From contig JAYTQU010000020.1 in the NCBI GenBank assembly GCA_043746555.1, positions 1-9,061 of the forward strand: 9,061 bases of DNA, in the 5' to 3' direction. The position numbers were made by a program, and so were the translations under genes. This document shows, piece by piece, positions 1-5,757 of the stretch. The notes beneath the pieces were generated by a model. The model searched no databases. It had not been told where the DNA came from and saw only the letters and a program-made list of their open reading frames with translations. Position 1 is the first letter of the stretch. Each line of letters opens with the position of its first letter. Source of the DNA: CAZQYC01 sp043746555 (GTDB lineage Bacteria > Pseudomonadota > Gammaproteobacteria > Steroidobacterales > Steroidobacteraceae).

Positions 1-1546
1 TGCGAAGAAAATCCTGACGCATCGCAGCGACATCGATGCCATCGACGCGCGAGCGATTGCCGCCAATCACGGTGATCGCCGGAATGCCCTTGCGAATGAA
101 CGAAAATTGATCGCTTCGGACAAAGCGGACTTCTTCCGGCGAATTGTCGGGACTCAGTACATAGCCTTGTGCCTGCGCGGCGCGCGCGATCATCGGCCCC
201 AGCGCGGAGTGTTCCGCACCCACAGCGGTTAAGTCGCGCGTCGGCGCGAGCAACAGCGGCATGTCGATATTGATATTGGCGACGATCGCCCCACCGCGAA
301 ACGGTGCGTGGTTGGCAAAATAGTCCGAGCCCAAAAGTCCTTTTTCTTCGGCGGTGACCGCGACGAACACGATCGATCGCTTGGGACGCGGATTCAGCGC
401 GGCGATCCTACGCGCGGTTTCAAGCAGCAAAGCGACGCCGAGTGCGTTGTCGTGCGCGCCGTTATAGATGGCGTCGCCGTTCACCGCCTTGCCGCGGCCC
501 AAATGATCGAGGTGCGCCGTGAAAACCAGAGACTCGTGCTTCAGGCGCGAATCGGAGCCTTCGAGAATCGCGACGACGTTGCTGCTCTCGGTGCGACGCA
601 GTCCGGTTGTGGTCGCCAGCGTCATCGTGCCAGGTAGGATGAATCCTTGTGCGACTCCCGATTCGGCCGCCGCCGCCGCTTGTTCCAACGTGTGCGGCGC
701 ATCGACAAACAATTTTGCTGCGGCCTCGCGACTAAAGCGGAATCGCTGTTTCAGTTCCGGGTACGCATCGACAGGTTTGTTGTCGTCATCGAGCCGGCGC
801 ATCTGCGGTTGCCAACTCGCATCGACGCGTCGGTCCCACGGAGTGCGTTCTTCATCATCGGGCGTATCGATGGTGATGACGCCGAGTGCGCCATGCGCGA
901 TCAGGTTCGGATACTTCGAACCCATCCAGGAATAGTAGGCGCGCTGATTGCCGGAAAATTTGGCGGGCGCACCGCCAAAGACCACCACGATGCGATCTTG
1001 TACATCGACATTCGCGAAATCATCGTAATCGAGTTCGGGCGCTGTTACGCCGAAGCCGGCAAAGGCGAGCGGTGCCGAGAGCGAGGAATTCGGCGCGCTG
1101 AAATCGGCCGACGGTAAATAGTCGCGGCTGTATTCGAATTCGATAGCGTTTGCGTCGTGCGTAAATTTCGCGGCGGAGCCAGGCAATACCGGGGTCGCTT
1201 CCAGGAGCGGCACGATCTGAAAATACGACGCTGCGCGAGAATCCGACTTCGAACTTTTCGTATTCGCCGGGATAAGTCCCAGTTGCTTGAATTGTGCCGC
1301 GACATAGCCCGCCGCGAGTGAGTGTCCGCGCGATCCCGTGCCGCGACCTTCGAGCAAATCGTCGGCGAGAAATTCGACATGCGCGCGCAGCGAGTTGCGT
1401 AATGCATCGTCGCTTGCCGAATTGTACGGGGTCTGTCCAGCCGCTGACGTGGTTGCGCCGCATAGCAACATGCAAATCGCCGGACCGACCGCGAGACGAA
1501 TTTCCGGGAAAATTCGGCGCGGAAATAATTTCAGGATGCGTCTCAT
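1..1546 (-). CDS. M28-family zinc peptidase with PA-domain insert, C-terminus off the left edge
   Basis: Secreted or periplasmic di-zinc aminopeptidase of family M28, which removes N-terminal residues from peptides. About 515 codons are visible, reading from an ATG at 1546-1544 to the window edge without a stop. Residues 1-36 form a basic then hydrophobic signal sequence with a likely cleavage after SA near 35; the Cys at 29 lacks a proper lipobox. Residues 56-75 carry the family's N-terminal pattern, with FLADDLLEGRGTGSRGH. A protease-associated (PA) domain lies at roughly 150-290. The zinc core is present: H345 and D347 in AHLDHLG, D366 in GAHDNALG, the catalytic E400 and ligand E401 in TAEEKGLLGS, and D428 in NINIDMP. 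The last His ligand should lie beyond the edge. The motif is HDN-ALG where DDNASG is more usual, a mild variation. There is no clear Shine-Dalgarno before the ATG. The gene diverges from the IorA-like gene. The family call is firm; the substrate is unknown. Confidence 0.93.
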   Translation of the reverse strand, partial: MRRILKLFPRRIFPEIRLAVGPAICMLLCGATTSAAGQTPYNSASDDALRNSLRAHVEFLADDLLEGRGTGSRGHSLAAGYVAAQFKQLGLIPANTKSSKSDSRAASYFQIVPLLEATPVLPGSAAKFTHDANAIEFEYSRDYLPSADFSAPNSSLSAPLAFAGFGVTAPELDYDDFANVDVQDRIVVVFGGAPAKFSGNQRAYYSWMGSKYPNLIAHGALGVITIDTPDDEERTPWDRRVDASWQPQMRRLDDDNKPVDAYPELKQRFRFSREAAAKLFVDAPHTLEQAAAAAESGVAQGFILPGTMTLATTTGLRRTESSNVVAILEGSDSRLKHESLVFTAHLDHLGRGKAVNGDAIYNGAHDNALGVALLLETARRIAALNPRPKRSIVFVAVTAEEKGLLGSDYFANHAPFRGGAIVANINIDMPLLLAPTRDLTAVGAEHSALGPMIARAAQAQGYVLSPDNSPEEVRFVRSDQFSFIRKGIPAITVIGGNRSRVDGIDVAAMRQDFLR

Positions 1547-1571
1547 GATCGAATTGGTTGCAGAACGCGCT

Positions 1572-1601
1572 ATAGTACGGAGCGTTATACGTCTGTCTAA
1601 A
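1572..1601 (-). promoter_or_regulatory. possible sigma70-type promoter of the M28 gene
   Basis: On the minus strand a -35-like TTTAGA (1596-1601) and a -10-like TACTAT (1572-1577) are separated by 18 bp, about 25 bp upstream of the M28 start codon. Each hexamer matches the consensus at four of six positions, so this is only a weak candidate. The -35 element would fall inside the inverted repeat at 1589-1606. Confidence 0.25.
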
Positions 1602-1606
1602 GACGT
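1589..1606. promoter_or_regulatory. perfect inverted repeat in the divergent promoter region, candidate operator
   Basis: ACGTCT and AGACGT are perfect 6-bp inverted arms separated by GTCTAA. The repeat lies in the 151-bp gap between the divergent M28 and IorA-like genes. A second, overlapping palindrome, GTCT-AA-AGAC, shares the right arm. The size and location fit a dimeric regulator site controlling either or both genes. No regulator gene sits next to it, so the function is inferred from position only. Confidence 0.35.
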
Positions 1607-1687
1607 CACGCCATGGAAAAGATGCAAGAGCGGCATAGCCTACAGCAATGCACGCGACCAATAGTCCTATCGAATAACGAATCTTTT

Positions 1688-1692
1688 GGGAG
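1688..1692 (+). promoter_or_regulatory. ribosome binding site deciding the IorA-like start
   Basis: GGGAG is followed by 5 bp and then ATG at 1698. An upstream in-frame TTG at 1686 overlaps this site and has no ribosome binding site of its own, so the ATG at 1698 is the supported start. Confidence 0.65.
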
Positions 1693-1697
1693 CCTCC

Positions 1698-2162
1698 ATG
1701 ATCAAGCTGACGGTGAATGGCGAAGTCCACGATGTGGATGCGACGCCCGATACCCCTTTGTTATGGGTATTGCGCGATCTGGTCGGGTTAACCGGCACCA
1801 AATACGGATGCGGCCAAGCACTCTGCGGCGCTTGCACCGTGCACATGGATGGACAACCGATTCGTTCCTGCGTTACGCCGCTGAACGCCGTGGGCGCACA
1901 CAAAATTCTCACGATAGAAGGCTTGTCAAAGGATCGCAGTCATCCGGTACAACGCGCCTGGATGGAGATTGACGTTCCGCAATGCGGCTATTGTCAGTCG
2001 GGACAGATCATGTCCGCCGCCTCGTTACTGGCGAAAAATCCTGCGCCGACGGATTCAGACATCGATACCGCGATGGCCGGCAACATTTGTCGCTGCGGAA
2101 CCTATCCGCGCATTCGCAAAGCAATCCATCGCGCGGTCGAACTCATGAAGGAGGGTGGCTAA
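1698..2162 (+). CDS. [2Fe-2S] subunit of an isoquinoline 1-oxidoreductase-like molybdenum hydroxylase (IorA-like)
   Basis: Electron-transfer subunit of a xanthine-oxidase-family molybdenum hydroxylase. It passes electrons from the molybdenum centre to an external acceptor through two [2Fe-2S] clusters. The protein has 154 residues, the usual size for stand-alone IorA-type subunits (about 150). The N-terminal plant-ferredoxin-like domain holds C38, C43, C46 and C58, in the pattern GCGQALCGACTVHMDG. The C-terminal helical domain holds C96 and C99 (QCGYCQSGQ) and C131 and C133 (NICRCGTYPRI). All eight cluster cysteines are present. It has no signal peptide, so it is probably carried through Tat by its partner, as is known for related periplasmic enzymes. 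The stop codon is separated by one base from the start of the IorB-like gene, so the two are cotranscribed and probably translationally coupled. The family is certain; the substrate is not. Confidence 0.95.
   Translation: MIKLTVNGEVHDVDATPDTPLLWVLRDLVGLTGTKYGCGQALCGACTVHMDGQPIRSCVTPLNAVGAHKILTIEGLSKDRSHPVQRAWMEIDVPQCGYCQSGQIMSAASLLAKNPAPTDSDIDTAMAGNICRCGTYPRIRKAIHRAVELMKEGG
2148..2154 (+). promoter_or_regulatory. strong ribosome binding site inside the end of the IorA-like gene
   Basis: AAGGAGG sits inside the last codons of the upstream gene, 9 bp before ATG 2164. An in-frame GTG at 2155 directly abuts the site with no spacing, which argues for ATG 2164 as the start of the large subunit. 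Confidence 0.7.
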
Positions 2163-2163
2163 C

Positions 2164-4356
2164 ATGTCACGCTCTCATTCAAATCCCTCTTCAATCGACG
2201 CAGTCGCAACGGAAGCGCTCGACGTATCGCGTCGCGATTTCCTAAAGCGAGCGGCCGCGCTATCCGGCGGTCTCACGATTGCTGTGTACTTGCCCGGTTG
2301 CAGTAAGCCCGAACAGGCGGCGTCCGTTGCTGCAGGGACCGAAGTGACCGCGAATGCCTGGCTGCATATCGGCGCCGACGGCAAGATTAAATTTTACTGC
2401 GATCGATCGGAGATGGGGCAAGGCGTCTATACCGCGCTACCGACCTTGCTCGCCGAAGAACTCGGCGTCGAACCGAGTTCGATCCATATCGAATTCGCAC
2501 CGGCGGGTGCGGACTACGCCAACAGTTTTTTGGGCACGCAAGCGACCGGCGGCAGCACCAGCATTCGCGACGCGTGGGAGAAGCTGCGCGTGGCCGGCGC
2601 CGAAGCGCGCGAGCGATTGCTCGCCGTGGCCGCAGAACGTTTGCGCACCGATCCTGGATTGTGCCGAGTGGTGAACGACGGCGTTGCTTTCGGCAGCAAA
2701 GTGATCGGCTTCGGCGCCATCGCCGCGGCGGCGGCTGCGTTACCGAAACCGCAGAATCTCAAATTGAAGAAGGCCGGTGAATTTACCTTCATCGGCAAGC
2801 CGATGCAGCGACTCGATACACCCTCGAAAGTCGATGGCTCGGTTCAGTTCGGTATCGATATGCGGTTGCCGGGCATGTTGTACGCCGCACTCGCGCAACC
2901 GCCGGTATTGGGCGGTACGGTTAAGAGCTTCAAAGACGACAAAGCGAAAGCGATGCCCGGCGTGCGTCACGTACTTAAGACTTCCAGCGGCGTCGCTGTG
3001 GTGGCCGACACCTGGTGGCAAGCGTATAAGGCGCGCAATGCGCTAGAGATTCAGTGGGACGCCGGTGCGAACGCCACGTTGAGCAACGCGACGATTGTTG
3101 CCGGACTTAAAGCCGCGAGCGGCGCAGGCAAATCGGTGCGACACGAAGGCGATGCGAATGCGGCCATAAAAAATTCCAACCGCAAACGCGAAGCAAGTTA
3201 CGACTTGCCGCTGCTCGCGCACGCAACGATGGAACCGCAAAATTGCACGGTGGAGTTTCGCGCCGACGGCTGTCATGTTTACGCGCCCACGCAAGTGCAA
3301 CAGATGACGCAAGCCGCGGCTGCAAAAGCGTCCGGATTGCCGGAAGCCCAGGTGTTTGTGCATACCACGTTCTTGGGTGGCGGTTTCGGCCGACGACTCG
3401 AAGTGGACTTTATTCCCGCCGCTGTCGAGGCCGCTAAACTCGCGCAAAAGCCGGTAAAAATGCTATGGACGCGCGAAGACGATATGACTCACGACGTCTA
3501 TCGTCCACCGGCGCACAACACCGCCGCCGCAAGTTTCGACGCCGATGGTCGCGTGAATGCATTCAAACTGCAATTGGTGAGTCCGTCGATCACGTCGCGC
3601 TGGGCGCCCACCGTCGTTGCGAATGGCGCACTGGATCCATTCGCCGTGGAAGCCGCGCAGAATTTTCCCTATCTGGTGCCGAACATCGATATCCAATATC
3701 TACAACACGAAGTCGGTATCAAGGTTGGCTATTGGCGTTCCGTCAGTCACGCGCTCAATTGTTTTGTGGTCGAGAGTTTTATCGACGAGCTGGCCGCCGA
3801 CGCGCAAGACGATCCCTATAATTTCCGCCGCAAACTTTTATGGAATCACAAGGAACCGCGTTGGCAGAGCGTGCTCGACGCGGCCGCGCGTAAAGCGAAT
3901 TGGGGCGAAGCGACCAAAGGACATCATCAGGGCATTGCGTTGATGTCGGGTTACGATTCGTTCTTGGCGCAAGTTGCCGAGATTTCGATCGAAAGCGGTA
4001 AACTCAAAGTGCATCGCGTAGTTTGCGTGGTCGATTGCGGTCGCATCGTGAATCCCACCATCGTGGAAGCCCAGGTTCAAGGCAGCATCGTATTCGGATT
4101 GACCGCGGCGCTGTTCGGCGAGGTCAACATCGAAGGCGGCAAAGTGCGCGAGCAAAACTTCGACGGCTATCGAATGTTGCGCATTCATGAAGTGCCGGAA
4201 ATCGAAGTGCATCTGATGGAGAGCGACGACAAGCCGGGCGGCATGGGCGAACCGGCGACCGCATTAGTTGCGCCCGCTGTTTGCAACGCGATATTCGCCG
4301 CAACCGGAAAACGTCTGCGCTCGCTGCCGATCGCGAAGCAGGGATTCGCCATTTAA
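2164..4356 (+). CDS. Tat-exported molybdopterin-binding subunit of an isoquinoline 1-oxidoreductase-like enzyme (IorB-like)
   Basis: Catalytic subunit of a molybdenum hydroxylase. The family hydroxylates N-heterocycles or oxidises aldehydes, using water as the oxygen source. The protein has 730 residues, typical of IorB. Residues 20-46 are a twin-arginine signal: SRRDFLK with R23 and R24, then a hydrophobic stretch ending in LPGC with C46, which resembles a lipobox. TGGST near residue 125, EPQN near 357, GGGFGRR (405-411) and GYWRSVSH near 523 are family motifs around the molybdopterin cytosine dinucleotide cofactor. E696 in GMGEPATALVAP is the expected catalytic glutamate. It follows the [2Fe-2S] subunit by one base. 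No FAD subunit is present, as expected for the two-subunit IorAB type, which passes electrons to a cytochrome or quinone. No cofactor-insertion chaperone (XdhC or MocA type) lies in the window. The family is firm; the substrate cannot be read from sequence. Confidence 0.94.
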   Translation: MSRSHSNPSSIDAVATEALDVSRRDFLKRAAALSGGLTIAVYLPGCSKPEQAASVAAGTEVTANAWLHIGADGKIKFYCDRSEMGQGVYTALPTLLAEELGVEPSSIHIEFAPAGADYANSFLGTQATGGSTSIRDAWEKLRVAGAEARERLLAVAAERLRTDPGLCRVVNDGVAFGSKVIGFGAIAAAAAALPKPQNLKLKKAGEFTFIGKPMQRLDTPSKVDGSVQFGIDMRLPGMLYAALAQPPVLGGTVKSFKDDKAKAMPGVRHVLKTSSGVAVVADTWWQAYKARNALEIQWDAGANATLSNATIVAGLKAASGAGKSVRHEGDANAAIKNSNRKREASYDLPLLAHATMEPQNCTVEFRADGCHVYAPTQVQQMTQAAAAKASGLPEAQVFVHTTFLGGGFGRRLEVDFIPAAVEAAKLAQKPVKMLWTREDDMTHDVYRPPAHNTAAASFDADGRVNAFKLQLVSPSITSRWAPTVVANGALDPFAVEAAQNFPYLVPNIDIQYLQHEVGIKVGYWRSVSHALNCFVVESFIDELAADAQDDPYNFRRKLLWNHKEPRWQSVLDAAARKANWGEATKGHHQGIALMSGYDSFLAQVAEISIESGKLKVHRVVCVVDCGRIVNPTIVEAQVQGSIVFGLTAALFGEVNIEGGKVREQNFDGYRMLRIHEVPEIEVHLMESDDKPGGMGEPATALVAPAVCNAIFAATGKRLRSLPIAKQGFAI

Positions 4357-4419
4357 GTCGAAATGGTAAGTTGCCGTTTAAGTTTCGCAATGCGTGACCC
4401 GCAGTGGTGACCGGAGCGG

Positions 4420-4448
4420 CGCGATGCGGCAGAATGCTACGCATCGCG
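4420..4448. terminator. 9-bp stem hairpin between the IorB-like and NlpC/P60 genes
   Basis: CGCGATGCG (4420-4428) and CGCATCGCG (4440-4448) are perfect inverted arms around an 11-nt loop, followed by only TTT. It lies 63 bp after the IorB-like stop and 18 bp before the NlpC/P60 ATG. It may act as a weak terminator of the IorAB transcript. It could instead be a protein-binding palindrome or a 5' leader structure for the lipoprotein mRNA. The short T-tract keeps the terminator reading uncertain. Confidence 0.4.
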
Positions 4449-4466
4449 TTTCTCAAGTGACCGCTT

Positions 4467-4967
4467 ATGCATCGTGTCGTTCTGCTTATCGTTATCGCTG
4501 CGTTGTTGTCGGCCTGCGCATCGCCGCGGACTCGCCGGCACGACCTAGCCGCATCGACTGAGTCCGCGCCGACTGAATCGGCAATTGGAGCCGAGATCGC
4601 ATTACGTGCGATTGCGCAGGTAGGCAAACCGTATCGTTACGGCGGCGCCGATCTGAACGGCTTCGATTGCAGCGGATTAGTGTTCTATATTCACCGCGAA
4701 CTCGGTTTGAATGTTCCGCGTACCGCCGCCGAACAGTACGCCGCATCGCAACCCGTTAATGTTCGACGCCTCGAACCCGGCGATTTGCTGTTCTTTCGCA
4801 CCACCAAGCGACACGTGGTGTCGCACGTTGGCATTTACGCCGGCGACGGTCGCTTTGTTCACGCGCCGCAATCCGGCCGCGCGATCGAATTGCGAGATCT
4901 CGACGACGAATACTACGCTCCGCGTTTGGTCGGTGCCGGTCGGTTGACGGCAAGCGCCGGAGAATAA
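4467..4967 (+). CDS. NlpC/P60-family lipoprotein, putative peptidoglycan endopeptidase
   Basis: Cysteine peptidase of the NlpC/P60 superfamily, whose bacterial members cut peptide cross-links or stems in peptidoglycan. The protein has 166 residues. Residues 1-16 form a short hydrophobic signal ending in LSAC, so C17 would be lipidated and the enzyme anchored to a membrane facing the periplasm. After a Ser/Thr/Glu-rich linker (about 18-40), the catalytic domain fills residues 41-160. C68 in FDCSGLV is the nucleophile, H120 in SHVGIY is the catalytic histidine and H132 in FVHAP is the third polar residue. PRTAAEQY (84-91) and PGDLLFF (104-110) are further hallmarks. There are no SH3 or LysM domains, as in Spr/NlpC-type lipoproteins. 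The ATG has only a weak upstream ribosome binding site. It converges on the thioesterase gene 21 bp downstream. The family call is firm; the exact bond cut is unknown. Confidence 0.93.
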   Translation: MHRVVLLIVIAALLSACASPRTRRHDLAASTESAPTESAIGAEIALRAIAQVGKPYRYGGADLNGFDCSGLVFYIHRELGLNVPRTAAEQYAASQPVNVRRLEPGDLLFFRTTKRHVVSHVGIYAGDGRFVHAPQSGRAIELRDLDDEYYAPRLVGAGRLTASAGE

Positions 4968-4988
4968 CCGTAACTCATTCATGACGAT

Positions 4989-5480
4989 TTAGTCGCCGCT
5001 GGCAACGCCCGCCGCATTCGGTCGAATCAACATGAAAGTGGCGGTGCAATGCGCGCATAGTTTATCGCCATTAAATATCTGCGCCTCTGCGACGCCAAGT
5101 TGTCGTGACACGTTGATCGCTCGGCCTTGGCCGCGCAGATCGATGTCGCGTGGAACCGGGCGCAATAGTTTGATGTTGAGCTCGATTGTCACGAACCCAA
5201 CACCCGCTTCCAACATTGTGCGCAACGCGCAGCTCGCGATCGAATCAAGTACCGTTGCCGTGAATCCGCCGTGTACGTTGTCGGCGCGATTCATGTGGCG
5301 CGCATCCGCTCGTGCAGAGAATGTGACACTGCCGCGTTCCGCGGCAACGCATTGCATCGGAATCGTTTCCGCCATCGGCGGCATGGGAATTTCTTTCGCT
5401 ACGACGGCGTGCATGTATTGCAAACCCGTGAGTTTCGGGCGCGCTTGCGTCGTGGTTACGGACATAACTTCTCGTTGCAT
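4989..5480 (-). CDS. PaaI-type hotdog-fold thioesterase
   Basis: Single-domain hotdog-fold acyl-CoA thioesterase of the PaaI/4HBT group, hydrolysing a CoA thioester in the cytoplasm. The protein has 163 residues. The signature is VHGGFTATVLD, with H70, G71 and G72 and the putative catalytic acid D79. It is followed by the family's strand pattern VTIELNIKLLRPV (about 97-109) and a C-terminal strand ending in CTATFML. The spacing of the HGG to D79 motif equals that in E. coli PaaI. The first ATG at 5480 has a poor ribosome binding site, and a second in-frame ATG at 5465 is an equally plausible start; the first five residues are not conserved features. The gene is convergent with the NlpC/P60 gene and divergent from the GGDEF gene. 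No phenylacetate or other catabolic operon accompanies it, so its acyl group is unknown. Confidence 0.9.
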   Translation of the reverse strand: MQREVMSVTTTQARPKLTGLQYMHAVVAKEIPMPPMAETIPMQCVAAERGSVTFSARADARHMNRADNVHGGFTATVLDSIASCALRTMLEAGVGFVTIELNIKLLRPVPRDIDLRGQGRAINVSRQLGVAEAQIFNGDKLCAHCTATFMLIRPNAAGVASGD

Positions 5481-5523
5481 AATCGTCTCATCTATTTGGT
5501 CTAATCTGCACTCAGTCGTGACA

Positions 5524-5537
5524 CATTGAGTTCAATG
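5524..5537. repeat. 6-2-6 palindrome CATTGA-GT-TCAATG, candidate operator
   Basis: A perfect palindrome centred about 50 bp upstream of the thioesterase start. The half-site ATTGA/TCAAT recurs at 5544-5548 and 5593-5597, so the sequence looks like a set of alternating half-sites. The spacing would suit a repressor or activator of the thioesterase gene. Confidence 0.4.
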
Positions 5538-5552
5538 GGTTCGATTGAGATT

Positions 5553-5627
5553 GTTTTACGTGCGTCATAATCTTTACGGTTTGCGAAGTCGATCAATTGC
5601 TGTGCGATTTATCGCATTACGTAAAAC
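5553..5627. repeat. 9-bp inverted repeat enclosing a 6-2-6 palindrome
   Basis: GTTTTACGT at 5553-5561 and ACGTAAAAC at 5619-5627 are perfect inverted arms 57 bp apart. The right arm contains the palindrome TTACGTAA (5617-5624). Directly abutting it on the left is TGCGAT-TT-ATCGCA (5603-5616), a perfect 6-2-6 palindrome. The arms could be two copies of one protein-binding site in opposite orientation rather than a hairpin, given the long spacer. Confidence 0.4.
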
Positions 5628-5757
5628 ATCGTAGCAAGTTCGAACGAGTGATGCGTCACTGTTACGTTGCTGCTTGTGACTTCCGTCGATGCTTTGCAGC
5701 GACTAACCAACTACTCTGTGCGCCTTGTTCGCACTAATAATTAATCCGGGGTCTTAG

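Larger units (their letters stand above)
5481..5757. promoter_or_regulatory. divergent intergenic region with a cluster of short palindromes
   Basis: This 277-bp AT-richer gap must hold the promoters of both the thioesterase and the GGDEF gene. I could not assign convincing -35/-10 pairs. It holds several perfect symmetric elements: CATTGA-GT-TCAATG at 5524-5537, GTTTTACGT (5553-5561) with ACGTAAAAC (5619-5627), TGCGAT-TT-ATCGCA at 5603-5616, AGTGA-TGCG-TCACT at 5647-5660, and a small imperfect hairpin at 5685-5703. They suggest regulator binding or DNA/RNA structure, but no function is shown. Confidence 0.45.

Noticed and set aside
1400..1470. Cys29 of the M28 precursor as a lipoprotein site
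   Set aside because: The residues before it are M-L-L, not a lipobox, while a type I cleavage after SA is available shortly afterwards.
1..1546. Several plus-strand frames over the left end, up to 156 codons
   Set aside because: All are antisense shadows of the M28 gene and show no recognisable domain.
1020..1730. A 236-codon minus-strand frame beginning with a hydrophobic-looking segment
   Set aside because: It overlaps the M28 gene in another frame, becomes Arg-rich with no domain pattern, and the M28 frame carries clear zinc-site motifs across the same bases.
5032..5529. A 165-codon plus-strand frame opposite the thioesterase
   Set aside because: It shows no family pattern, and the minus strand has the conserved HGG hotdog signature.
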